A stretch of 51,540 bases of DNA from an uncultured Eubacterium sp. (GTDB lineage Bacteria; Bacillota; Clostridia; Lachnospirales; Lachnospiraceae), in the NCBI GenBank assembly GCA_910584245.1, contig CAJTZF010000017.1, forward strand, positions 1 through 51,540, in the 5' to 3' direction. The translations under genes were made by a program, and so were the position numbers. Position 1 is the first letter of the stretch. Each line of letters begins with the position of its first letter. Positions 16,793 to 25,349 of the stretch are shown in pieces. The notes below the pieces were generated by a model. It did not search any database, was not told the DNA's origin, and saw only the letters and a list, made by a program, of their open reading frames with translations.

Positions 16793-17743
16793 TTAATGAT
16801 ACGATACATTGGGCAGCTTACATCCAACATGCCCTATATAACATCGCCGATCCCATACTTCTGGCAAAAAGAAAATACGCCCCTCAATTCCTGTAAATCT
16901 GATGTGCCAGGAAAAAACCTCATATCTCCCATCCGGGAGAAGAAATGTATGCTCCTTTTTATAATGTCTTAAAGTCTCTTTACTTTCTGGAGAGGCATTT
17001 TTAATCGCGGTTTTATCAAAAAAGCGATGCCCCACACAAAAATATTCCTGTAACTCCATTAGTTTCTTTACAATTTGCTTTACTAAGATTGGATTTGTAA
17101 TAGATTTCATCTGTCGCTTAGCATTATCACAGAAAATAAGATTCGGAAAAATATCTTTACTCTTTTTTAAAATTATGTCTCCCGTCAACAACGTATCTAA
17201 ATGCGCCTTGTTAAAAAATGGACAATACGCTGTCTCAAAGCTTTTATATGTAACATCATTGCAGACATTTGGAATTGACACAATTTGTTTCTTTATTTCC
17301 TGCCCTTCCAGTTCCTCCAACACAGCATTTAGTTCTTCCTGTTCCCATTTAATGTCCGTGTCAAAGCTTAACATACATCCTCTCGACAAGTATCCGCAAA
17401 GACATCCTTTTGATGAACTTCCCGCAACGCGCATATCCTTATCACATAATGCTTCCCATTCTTCACAGGTCATTAACTGGTCATACGTCAGAGAACGGTT
17501 TATTAAAGACCTAAAAATCCTTTTTTCCTCCAGGTCAACCGTCGGATCATTTCTCCAACTCAAAATATTATATTCCCTTGCCAGGTAAAACCCACTATAT
17601 TCCTTATCCAAATAAACCGTACTCTCATTCAATAATTTCCTCATTTTCATATAAACATGCAGAAAAGTATTCATGACACGTTTTCCCTCACGCTTTTCTT
17701 GCAACGGAAACTCTGCTGAAAGTTCATTTAATACCATCTTCAT
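16793..17743 (-). CDS. Unassigned third protein of the DUF262/ATPase operon
   Basis: A 316-aa soluble protein that I cannot place in a family. It contains a Cys-rich stretch (SSSKGCLCGYLSRGC, about residues 110-125) and a basic C-terminal half with RHYKKEHTFLLPDG followed by FSWHIRFTG, which suggests a beta-rich fold. It has no membrane segment or signal peptide. Its start at 17743 has AGGGGGA about 9 bases upstream. It lies 11 bases after the ATPase gene and is the last gene of a tight three-gene operon with overlapping reading frames. By context it should work with the DUF262 protein and the ATPase, possibly as the effector; that is inference only. Confidence 0.75.
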   Translation of the reverse strand: MKMVLNELSAEFPLQEKREGKRVMNTFLHVYMKMRKLLNESTVYLDKEYSGFYLAREYNILSWRNDPTVDLEEKRIFRSLINRSLTYDQLMTCEEWEALCDKDMRVAGSSSKGCLCGYLSRGCMLSFDTDIKWEQEELNAVLEELEGQEIKKQIVSIPNVCNDVTYKSFETAYCPFFNKAHLDTLLTGDIILKKSKDIFPNLIFCDNAKRQMKSITNPILVKQIVKKLMELQEYFCVGHRFFDKTAIKNASPESKETLRHYKKEHTFLLPDGRYEVFSWHIRFTGIEGRIFFLPEVWDRRCYIGHVGCKLPNVSYH

Positions 17744-17754
17744 CCTAAGTCCCC

Positions 17755-18852
17755 CTAAAACATCTCATCAATTGCCTTATCCCATTCATCAAAAAAACCA
17801 TCCGGCCAAGAACTCAACCTTCCATCTTCTTGTATTTGTGGATTTAGTATCTCCTTTCTTCCTGTCATTTGATTATTTTGAAAAAAATTGATCTGAACCT
17901 TCTCCTGGCAAATCACTTTATTTTTCACTCCAATTCTTATCCCATTCATCAAGTGATCACTATGTGTCTCCAGTATAACTTGAACTCCCCCCTGCGCCGC
18001 ACGGGCGACCAACTCTCCCATCATCCTCTGCCCCCTGGGATGAAGATGAGCTTCCGGGTTTTCTAAAATGACCAAATCCCCCTTTTGTGCCTTTAACAAC
18101 GAAAGCACAATAGGAAACACATAAGATATCCCAAACCCAACATTTCTGACAGAAAAATAATCTGACGTTGTTTCATCTTTGTTTTTCTGCCGGATTCTCA
18201 ACCCGACACTATTGGCGCCATCGTAGTTATCAAAATCAATCCGTACCCCTGGACTAATCCCGCTCATCCACATTTCCGTCTGATACTGGAGCTTTTCTGA
18301 CTGCCCGTCCGGATATAACACGCTTTTATTTGAAATACCCTGATCCCTGTTTTCAACTAAAAAATGTACTGCATATTCTCCATGCTGTCCTATGCTTTTT
18401 CTCTCGTGAACCTCATAATAAGATTTTTCATAACTCAACTGAGGCCCAAGCCGATCCGCAGAAATAAACTCAAACCCATCCTGAAAAAGATTCGATGCAT
18501 GAAACTCAATTTCCCTATTCTCTGTCATTCTGCGAAGATAATCCGCAGAGGCATTATATTCATACCACCCGTCAAATTGATCTACCTCGCTCTGGACATA
18601 AATTCCGATAGGCTCTTTGCCCGCATTCGAATAAAGCAGGTCTTTTCCCGTGCCAATCGAAACATATTTTCCATTCAGATATAATCCCCTGTCTATAGCA
18701 TTATTTTCGTATGTCTGCCGTAATAAAAGTAATGACTGGATCACAGTAGACTTTCCCATACTGTTCACACCGGAAAAAACATTCAGTTCGCGAAACGACA
18801 ACTCTACGGAGGGAAAACATTTAAAATTTGTCAGCTTAATTTTGTGAAGCAT
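17755..18852 (-). CDS. SMC-like AAA ATPase, DUF3696-type
   Basis: P-loop ATPase of the AAA_15/OLD-like group found in many defence operons. It starts with KIKLTNFKCFPSVEL, has Walker A FSGVNSMGKST (about residues 28-38), an ABC-like signature region near NVGFGISYVFPIVL, Walker B GDLVILENPEAHLHP (about 260-275), and the switch histidine in ILETHSDHL. The C-terminal tail (EDGRLSSWPDGFFDEWDKA) is the DUF3696 signature. There is no Toprim nuclease domain, so it is an ATPase only. At 365 aa it is normal for the family. The first 17 bases overlap the end of the DUF262 gene, implying coupled translation and a complex. Confidence 0.88.
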   Translation of the reverse strand: MLHKIKLTNFKCFPSVELSFRELNVFSGVNSMGKSTVIQSLLLLRQTYENNAIDRGLYLNGKYVSIGTGKDLLYSNAGKEPIGIYVQSEVDQFDGWYEYNASADYLRRMTENREIEFHASNLFQDGFEFISADRLGPQLSYEKSYYEVHERKSIGQHGEYAVHFLVENRDQGISNKSVLYPDGQSEKLQYQTEMWMSGISPGVRIDFDNYDGANSVGLRIRQKNKDETTSDYFSVRNVGFGISYVFPIVLSLLKAQKGDLVILENPEAHLHPRGQRMMGELVARAAQGGVQVILETHSDHLMNGIRIGVKNKVICQEKVQINFFQNNQMTGRKEILNPQIQEDGRLSSWPDGFFDEWDKAIDEMF

Positions 18853-20113
18853 ACAACACCTCCCTTGTCAAATCATAAATACAATCTAAACGATATAGTA
18901 CCGATTTTTTATCACTGTTCCTAAGTGCAGCAATAAAGTCATCCCATTCACACAGCTCTATAAATTTTTCCTGTACTATACTTTTCTTCCTTATTAACCC
19001 CTCAATTTCATCCCTCTCCATAAAAAACAAATTATTACACCACGCTTCATAAATCGCCTTGTTGACCGGACGTCTCATTCCATCCCAAGCCATTTTCCGG
19101 AACGCGTAACGGTCCAATATTTGATACGCGTCAATCATAACCTGGCAGAACCGCTCTTTAATCTGATATTCTGTTTCTTCATCCACTCTGTTCAGATATC
19201 CCATCGCCTCATTCAAAAATTCTTCCGTCGATGAATCATAATTAGCAACACCATAAAAGCAAACAGCCACAAAACGAAGCACAAATTCCTGGTCCTGCAT
19301 TCTATCAACACGGATACTCCCCCCCGTCGCCATCTTAAATTCCTCCCGGGCTGACAAGTCCTTTAATATTTCCACTGCCTTTCCCTGGTTTAATGCATGC
19401 CGGATCTCCTGCGAATTTAACTCCAGCCCTCCCGTATTAATTCTCTTAAAAATATTATATTTCACATTTAAGGGCGTCCCGCGTTTAACTGTAAAAACAA
19501 CCAGGTTTGTCTCTTCTATCCGCCTCACAAAAACACGCGGCAGATCATCAAACCCAACCCCCTCCAAATCCCCAAAAAACTCCATTCCCTTCAGCTTAAA
19601 TGTCTTATCAATCATAAATTCTTTTATTGTTGAAATTCGCTGCAGTCCATCTATTATCAACCATTCATCATCAACACCGGCATCGAAATAAAAAGCTGGC
19701 AATGGAATCTTTAAGAGGAGCGATTCGATCAACTGGCTTTTCTGGACCTTGGTCCACAAACCGCCGCGGCGCTGGAAATCCGTATTCAAATTAATCTCCT
19801 CATTTTTAATACGCTTTACTAGCGAATCCATCGTCATAGATTGCATTGATATATCAATCTGGGAAGGATCAAATGGTATAATCTTGTTGCGAAAAGATTC
19901 CCCATTACTTTCAATCTCCACATCATCATAAACTACTTCTACATCATGTTCTTTCAAATAATCCTGCATCTCCTGGAATAATTCTTCGCCATCCCTTGAC
20001 CCAGAAAATGCCGCAAGAACATTATAGAGCAACATCGCATTTAGTTTATATCCTTGCTTCTCTGCGATCTTCTTTAATGTCTTGAGCTCATTTAGCGCTT
20101 TTTCATCCAACAT
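18836..20113 (-). CDS. DUF262 protein with sigma-1.1-like N-terminus
   Basis: First gene of the three-gene operon, 425 aa. Residues about 95-330 form a DUF262 (GmrSD-related, ParB/Srx-fold) domain with TDFQRRGGLW, the hallmark IIDGLQRIS, and FKRINTGG. DUF262 proteins are linked to NTP-dependent anti-phage nucleases. Residues 1-65 look unlike DUF262. They carry LKKIAEKQGYKLNAML, then an acidic helix, then MQDYLKEHDVEVVYDD, a pattern resembling region 1.1 of sigma-70 factors. The start at 20113 has GGAGG 9 bases upstream. It diverges from the small gene at 20171. A role in phage defence is likely from family and partners but is not shown by sequence. Confidence 0.87.
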   Translation of the reverse strand: MLDEKALNELKTLKKIAEKQGYKLNAMLLYNVLAAFSGSRDGEELFQEMQDYLKEHDVEVVYDDVEIESNGESFRNKIIPFDPSQIDISMQSMTMDSLVKRIKNEEINLNTDFQRRGGLWTKVQKSQLIESLLLKIPLPAFYFDAGVDDEWLIIDGLQRISTIKEFMIDKTFKLKGMEFFGDLEGVGFDDLPRVFVRRIEETNLVVFTVKRGTPLNVKYNIFKRINTGGLELNSQEIRHALNQGKAVEILKDLSAREEFKMATGGSIRVDRMQDQEFVLRFVAVCFYGVANYDSSTEEFLNEAMGYLNRVDEETEYQIKERFCQVMIDAYQILDRYAFRKMAWDGMRRPVNKAIYEAWCNNLFFMERDEIEGLIRKKSIVQEKFIELCEWDDFIAALRNSDKKSVLYRLDCIYDLTREVLYASQN

Positions 20114-20170
20114 ACATATATCCTCCTACATACGAGTATATTAAAACCAATAAAATCCCGAGGTGAAAAA

Positions 20171-20374
20171 ATGCAACCATCCAAATATGAATTTTATTTA
20201 CAAATTTCTCTTACTGCCGGAGATGATAACAGTGCCCAAATCAATCCGCCATTTTTTTGGTGTATATTTAAAAAGACCCTGAATGGGACTTCAAATGAAG
20301 GCTGTGGCTGGTCCCAAACGCCTGAACAGGCCTTCCATGATGCATACCGCTATTTCGACTGCATTCCTCATTAA
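20171..20374 (+). CDS. Hypothetical small protein, 67 aa
   Basis: Short gene with GAGGTG 7 bases before the ATG. The product starts MQPSKYEFYLQISLTAGDD and ends with GCGWSQTPEQAFHDAYRYF. The latter resembles a small-domain motif seen in uncharacterised proteins that pair a beta-hairpin with a C-terminal helix. No membrane segment. It is divergent from the DUF262 operon and not obviously coupled to the next gene, whose start is about 180 bases downstream. The bases between 20375 and 20555 contain only a weak GCGCT/AGCGC hairpin. Function unknown; coding status is supported by the ribosome binding site and composition. Confidence 0.65.
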   Translation: MQPSKYEFYLQISLTAGDDNSAQINPPFFWCIFKKTLNGTSNEGCGWSQTPEQAFHDAYRYFDCIPH

Positions 20375-20555
20375 TATATTTTATAGGTCTGTCCACTAAG
20401 TATATCATTATATGTCCAAAAAATAAAGATAGAATAAAAAGAGTCCTCTACCGCTGTCACCGTCCAAGTCCCGCCCACATATACTAATGACAACACCCCT
20501 CCCGCGCTGCTTGACAAGCGCCACACGCAAAAAGCGGCACAGAAATGAGCTTAAA

Positions 20556-21896
20556 ATGGAACATATCAAAGTATTTAAAATCGCACTTATCCAGGCCAGG
20601 ATCCGGTGCAGCCGTTTTGACAGGCATACCTCCCAGGGAAATTTTTTTGTACTAGAGGATGAACTGGAACGCCAGGGCGGACTGGCCTCCTACCTGCGCA
20701 AGGCAGAAAAAGCGGAAATCTCCATTGAACCGCTTATTATCCGGGCAAATGCGGGGGATGACGTTGAAATCCATCTCACGAATCTGTCGGGAACCGGTAA
20801 CTTCAAATCGCTGACCGAACGATTTCATGTCGAAGAAGGGCAGCGGGCCATCTTTCTTCATACTTATCTTTTTGCCCGTCACGACCGGGAAACAAATGAC
20901 ACGTTAGGGGCACTGCTGGTCGAGGAAGCAGGGGCTACGTTCCACGATGTACATACCGGCAGTGAGCTTTCCTTTGGCGCAAAAGCTGTTATACGCCGCC
21001 GCAACGGAACGTCCTTCCGGGAATTTGCACTCTTTATCCAAAATTCCTGTATTAACTACCGTATGGAACCGATGTGGGAACGGCAGGAAAACCAACGTGA
21101 CCCGGCATACCTGTTCAGTTCGCATGTGCACGGGGATCCTGGCACACCGGTATTCGAAACGTATCCGGGCGAGGAACTCCGCTTTCAGCTTTTATACGAC
21201 AATTGCCGAAAACCTATCCACATCATCGGAATGCCTGGTCAGACGGATCCTCCTGCTGCCGCCCCGCCATGCACTCCCCGCCGGGACGCCGACCGAAATC
21301 CGGTTTTGACTGTCCGGGTTACCAAACCCTATGCCCCGGGAGATTATCTCTACTATTTCGGGGAAACTGACAGCTTATGGCTCGGATTGTGGGGGATTCT
21401 CCGCGCTTATAGCCAGCCGTGCAAGCTTTTAAAACCTCTCGCCGACAAAAAGGGCAATACACCGTCCGCGCTGCCTTCCCCAAATAAGGGCGACATCATA
21501 CGCACATACGAAGCGGCCGCGGTCCAGCTAAAACATAATCCCGGAAAACCTCTCTTCGTACCGCTTCCCCCTGGCGGGGGGAGGCGGCACAGCATACATA
21601 AGGCAAGGCCGTTAGTTTTGCACGCAAACGCCGGGGACTGGATCGAACTTACCCTTCACAACCAAATGGAAACCTCTCCTTTACGTGTTTCCCTGAGTCC
21701 AGAATCTATGTCCTTTGATCCCGTTTACCACTCCGGAATCAATGTAGGCTGCAATCAATGGGAACAAACAGTCAGGCCAGGCACAAGAAAAAAATACTTG
21801 TGGCACGCTGACCAGGATTGCGAACTCTGCCCCATCCAATCCTTTTGCGACATACGCGGCCAGGTGCCCGGACAAATTGTAATTAGTAAACTGTAG
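20556..21896 (+). CDS. Degenerate multicopper-oxidase-like cupredoxin protein
   Basis: About 446 aa with cupredoxin-like sections resembling multicopper oxidases. Features: LIIRANAGDDVEIHLTNL (about residues 60-78), HVHGDPGTPVFETYPGEEL (about 190), DYLYYFGETDSLWLGLWG (about 275), and LVLHANAGDWIELTLHN (about 355). The copper ligands are mostly missing: only one HxHG is seen, and the C-terminal HCHxxxH block is replaced by a cysteine-rich LWHADQDCELCPIQSFC. No signal peptide or Tat motif, so it appears cytoplasmic. The start is uncertain: ATG 20556 has only GAG upstream, and an in-frame ATG at 20487 has no ribosome binding site. Copper oxidase activity is doubtful; a structural or substrate-binding role is possible. 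Confidence 0.75.
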   Translation: MEHIKVFKIALIQARIRCSRFDRHTSQGNFFVLEDELERQGGLASYLRKAEKAEISIEPLIIRANAGDDVEIHLTNLSGTGNFKSLTERFHVEEGQRAIFLHTYLFARHDRETNDTLGALLVEEAGATFHDVHTGSELSFGAKAVIRRRNGTSFREFALFIQNSCINYRMEPMWERQENQRDPAYLFSSHVHGDPGTPVFETYPGEELRFQLLYDNCRKPIHIIGMPGQTDPPAAAPPCTPRRDADRNPVLTVRVTKPYAPGDYLYYFGETDSLWLGLWGILRAYSQPCKLLKPLADKKGNTPSALPSPNKGDIIRTYEAAAVQLKHNPGKPLFVPLPPGGGRRHSIHKARPLVLHANAGDWIELTLHNQMETSPLRVSLSPESMSFDPVYHSGINVGCNQWEQTVRPGTRKKYLWHADQDCELCPIQSFCDIRGQVPGQIVISKL

Positions 21897-21942
21897 AATT
21901 TAGTTTTCGTGCATCAGAAGTAAACGCAGCACAAAATCTGCC

Positions 21943-21971
21943 TTGCATCTGCCAAAAAAAACACGTATAAT
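21943..21971 (+). promoter_or_regulatory. Promoter of the diguanylate cyclase gene
   Basis: TTGCAT (21943-21948), 17-bp spacer, TATAAT (21966-21971), about 50 bases before the ATG at 22022. Confidence 0.82.
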
Positions 21972-22021
21972 GTATGTATGATACATGATTTCCAAGCCTT
22001 TAAACGGAGAGGAGAAATAGA

Positions 22022-23920
22022 ATGTTTTCGAATGGACGAAAAACAATTGGTATACTGACAGAAAACGTCGTAGATGAATTTTCTGCCCGCCTGTGCCGCG
22101 GGGTTATAAGCGAAGCGAACCAGAGAGGATACAATGTAGCCTGTTTCTCCGGCTTTGGCAATTACGGCAACAATCCGGAATATTTTAAGGGCGACTGCCA
22201 GATTTTTGAGCTTCCCCCTTATGAATTACTGGATGGAATCATACTATTACTCGATACAATACAAGATATTCCCACCCGGACTCGGGTACTTGAATACGCC
22301 AAAACCCGCTGCGAATGCCCTGTTATCAGCATTCGCGAAAAGGTGGACGGCGCCAACAACCTGATGATCGACAACCGCACCTGTATGGAACCGATCATCC
22401 GGCACTTCCTTGACGTACACCACTTTACTAATCTGTGCTTTATGACTGGGCCGGCAGACCGGTGGTACTCAACGGAACGATTGAATTGTTTTTTACGCAT
22501 TATGGAAGAATATCATTTACCGGTTGATGATCACCAGATCTTTTACGGTGACTTCTGGAAAAACATGGGTAAACCGGCTTGCGACTGGTTCCTGGAAGGG
22601 GATAAGTTCCCGCAGGCTATTATTTGCGCCAACGACCATATGGCCTCCGCTGTAGCCAGCGAGCTGATTAAACGGGGATATGAAATTCCAAAAGAAATAT
22701 GTGTCAGCGGCTATGATGGCTTGACCGATACCCTCTATTTTTCACCATCGCTTACTACCGCAGGCGTGCCGTTTCTGGAAATGGGAGTTAAGGCAGTGCA
22801 AATTATTGATGAGAAACAAAACCGGCCTTCCCAGAATGAGAACTATTATTTTGACGTAAACACCCTTATACGCGAGTCATGCGGCTGCCTGCAAATCCAT
22901 GACCGGGAAGTAATCGCATCCCGGCGGGACTGGTACGAAAAAATAATCGTGGAAGAAAACCGGCAAATTCAGTTCAATTTTTTATCGATCCATTTAGGTG
23001 AGTGTACGAGCATTGACGACATCGCCATTAAGATACCTCATTACATAGATAATATAAAAGATTATAAGGACTATTGTATCTGCCTGAACAAAGATCTTGA
23101 GAACCAGGAGACCTCTACCGATTACGCCCCGCAGATGGAGGTCCGCATCGCGATCCGCGACGGCCGCCCAATGGGGCCTGTGAAAATTCCCTTCGACCGG
23201 CATGAACTTTTACCCGCAGAGGTAACCTCAGACGCCCCGCAGGCCTGGTATTTCTGCCCGCTTCATTTCGAGAGCAAAACCTTTGGCTACGATGCGGTCC
23301 AGTTCAAAACCCCTGATATTACTGCCAATGTTTATTTGAGCTGGAGTACCAATATAAGCAACGCGTTACAGGATGTCCTGCTTCACCACAAAATGCAGAA
23401 CCTTATTACTGAGCTTGAATATATGTATGACAGGGACGCCCTGACCGGAATGTACAACCGGCGGGGATTTGAAAAATGGGCAAACGAGCTGTTAGCTGAC
23501 GCCAAAAGTAACCAGATTCCCTTCTTTCTGGCCATCGTTGATCTGGACGGCATGAAACAAATCAATGATAATTATGGACATGTCGAGGGAGACTTCGCTC
23601 TGAAAAAAGTCCGCGATGCTATCTGGAATTCCTGTGAAGGAACGAAGACCAACGCCCGCACCGGCGGAGATGAATTTATCCTATTTGCAAACGGCATTAC
23701 AGAGGAGGAAGCGATACAGCAGCTCACCGCTCTGGAAGACTTTTTGGACCGTTTTAATAACTGTAAACTAAAGCCATATGAAATCCACGCCAGTATGGGA
23801 TATATGTATGAAATACCAAAAAAGGACGACACATTGGAAACTTTTTTGAAACATAGCGATGCCAAAATGTACGAAAACAAAATCAAAAACAAACTCCGCA
23901 GAAATGAGCCGCTCCGCTAA
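22022..23920 (+). CDS. Diguanylate cyclase with LacI-type sugar-sensor domain
   Basis: Cytoplasmic c-di-GMP synthase whose N-terminus (about residues 5-290) is a periplasmic-binding-protein-like domain as in LacI regulators. It lacks the DNA-binding headpiece: it begins GRKTIGILTENVVDEFSARL. A middle region of about 150 residues with coiled-coil character leads to a GGDEF domain (about 455-615). The conserved DRDALTGMYNRRGFEKW, DLDGMKQINDNYGH and an intact TGGDEF are present, so it should be catalytically active. No RxxD inhibitory site is seen five residues upstream of GGDEF. The ribosome binding site GGAGAGGAG precedes the ATG. Its stop codon overlaps that of the convergent MATE gene (CTAA). 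Confidence 0.92.
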   Translation: MFSNGRKTIGILTENVVDEFSARLCRGVISEANQRGYNVACFSGFGNYGNNPEYFKGDCQIFELPPYELLDGIILLLDTIQDIPTRTRVLEYAKTRCECPVISIREKVDGANNLMIDNRTCMEPIIRHFLDVHHFTNLCFMTGPADRWYSTERLNCFLRIMEEYHLPVDDHQIFYGDFWKNMGKPACDWFLEGDKFPQAIICANDHMASAVASELIKRGYEIPKEICVSGYDGLTDTLYFSPSLTTAGVPFLEMGVKAVQIIDEKQNRPSQNENYYFDVNTLIRESCGCLQIHDREVIASRRDWYEKIIVEENRQIQFNFLSIHLGECTSIDDIAIKIPHYIDNIKDYKDYCICLNKDLENQETSTDYAPQMEVRIAIRDGRPMGPVKIPFDRHELLPAEVTSDAPQAWYFCPLHFESKTFGYDAVQFKTPDITANVYLSWSTNISNALQDVLLHHKMQNLITELEYMYDRDALTGMYNRRGFEKWANELLADAKSNQIPFFLAIVDLDGMKQINDNYGHVEGDFALKKVRDAIWNSCEGTKTNARTGGDEFILFANGITEEEAIQQLTALEDFLDRFNNCKLKPYEIHASMGYMYEIPKKDDTLETFLKHSDAKMYENKIKNKLRRNEPLR

Positions 23921-25239
23921 TCCGCGGTAATAGGTACCCGTTTTTCCGTTTTCTTTAAGAGGACTACGCTAACCGCTGCCACAAGCAATTCCGTACACGG
24001 AAACGCACACCACACGCCCGTCATACGCGCCAAAAACGACAGGATGACCGCCATAGGTATCACGACAGCGATCCCCCTCAATATAGAAATAATATGCGCG
24101 GGGAGAGGATGCTCTACCGATGTGAAGTACATGGATATAATAATATTAAAGCCGGCAAACGGGCAGGCGGTAAAATACAGCCTTAGTCCCTGTACTGCTA
24201 TCCTTTGCAGAACCTCGTCGTGCTCGCTGTTAAAGATGCTGCTGATCTGCCCCGGCCACATTACAACGGCCGAATATATAATAAAAGAAAATAAGAGCAT
24301 AGCCGTCAGCGCATATCGCAGAATCGCGCGGACATCTTTTGCATTTCCCGCACCATAACTCCTACTGACAATTGGCTGTATTCCCTGGGCAATGCCCGTA
24401 TAAATCGACATAATAACGAGCGACAAATTGGCAATCACCCCGTAAGCTGCCACCCCTACATTTCCCTGGAGCCTGAGAATGATAAAATTGAACACCAGCA
24501 TGACGATACCAGACGATAGCTCCGTAACCAAGGACGGAAAACCACTCGTTATAATACCTGTGATCCTGCTCACTCCCAACCTTCCCTTTACAAAACAAAA
24601 ATTGCTCTTTCTTCTCACAAAATGAAGCGAGAGGATAAGCATACTAATAAGCGGAGCCATGCCTGTGGCAAGTACTGCTCCGAAAATCCCCATCCCGCAC
24701 GGAAAAATGAAAACATAGTCTAAAACAATATTTGACAGGCTTCCACCTGTCATAGCCGCCATAGATAACTGCGGCGCCCCGTCGTTCCGGACAAAACAGA
24801 GAAGTACATTGTTCATCAAAAAAGCGGGCGAAAACAGTAGCAGCACTTTCAAATACGTCTCCGTCATTCGAAATACTCTGTCATCCGCCCCCAAAACAGA
24901 GGTAATCGGCCCCGCAAGAAAAATTCCAGCCAACACAAAAAAAGTGGCAAACACACCCGCCAGTAAAACAGCGTTCGTAAAAATCCGGTTTGCTTCCCTT
25001 CTGTCTCCCTGAATATTTTGAATCGAATATTTAGTTCCGCCTCCCATGCCGATCATTAAGCCGCTGCCATGAATCAAGCTATAGACCGGAATAGCTAGAT
25101 TTAAAGCCGTAAGGCCATTCGTTCCAAGCCCCTTCGACACAAAAAAGGTATCCGCCAATATGTAACAGGACAATCCAAGCATTCCCAGCACATTGAAAGA
25201 AGAATATTGAACAAAATCCCTAAAACAATTTGATTTCAT
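23917..25239 (-). CDS. MATE family efflux transporter
   Basis: Inner-membrane exporter with about 12 transmembrane helices that uses a cation gradient to expel drugs or metabolites. The N-terminal half carries LSCYILADTFFVSKGLG, a typical MATE segment, and GMGGGTKYSIQNIQGD. Internal duplication is visible in the two six-helix halves. At 440 aa it is the usual length. The ATG at 25239 has GGGGTGAT upstream. It is transcribed from the promoter at 25318-25346, with a hairpin right at the start of its leader. Substrate unknown. Confidence 0.9.
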   Translation of the reverse strand: MKSNCFRDFVQYSSFNVLGMLGLSCYILADTFFVSKGLGTNGLTALNLAIPVYSLIHGSGLMIGMGGGTKYSIQNIQGDRREANRIFTNAVLLAGVFATFFVLAGIFLAGPITSVLGADDRVFRMTETYLKVLLLFSPAFLMNNVLLCFVRNDGAPQLSMAAMTGGSLSNIVLDYVFIFPCGMGIFGAVLATGMAPLISMLILSLHFVRRKSNFCFVKGRLGVSRITGIITSGFPSLVTELSSGIVMLVFNFIILRLQGNVGVAAYGVIANLSLVIMSIYTGIAQGIQPIVSRSYGAGNAKDVRAILRYALTAMLLFSFIIYSAVVMWPGQISSIFNSEHDEVLQRIAVQGLRLYFTACPFAGFNIIISMYFTSVEHPLPAHIISILRGIAVVIPMAVILSFLARMTGVWCAFPCTELLVAAVSVVLLKKTEKRVPITAD

Positions 25240-25272
25240 CTTTTATCACCCCGCATTCCCATATGCACCTAA

Positions 25273-25304
25273 AAGGCCTGCAAACATAAATGCCAGCAGG
25301 CCTT
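25273..25304 (-). terminator. Hairpin between GH95 and MATE genes
   Basis: Minus strand AAGGCCTGC (25296-25304) pairs perfectly with GCAGGCCTT (25273-25281), followed by TTAG. It can terminate the GH95 transcript. It also lies in the 5' leader of the MATE transcript, so it may act as an attenuator there. Confidence 0.7.
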
Positions 25305-25317
25305 GATGACAACTCAT

Positions 25318-25346
25318 ATTATACCATAACTACACGCGGGCTGCAA
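25318..25346 (-). promoter_or_regulatory. Promoter of the MATE gene
   Basis: Minus strand TTGCAG (25341-25346), 17-bp spacer, TATAAT (25318-25323). It lies only 4 bases after the GH95 stop and upstream of the hairpin. Confidence 0.75.
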
Positions 25347-25349
25347 CAC

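Noticed and set aside
20375..20555. Use of the ATG at 20487 as start of the cupredoxin-like gene
   Set aside because: No ribosome binding site, and the extra residues are not protein-like; ATG 20556 preferred, though also weak.
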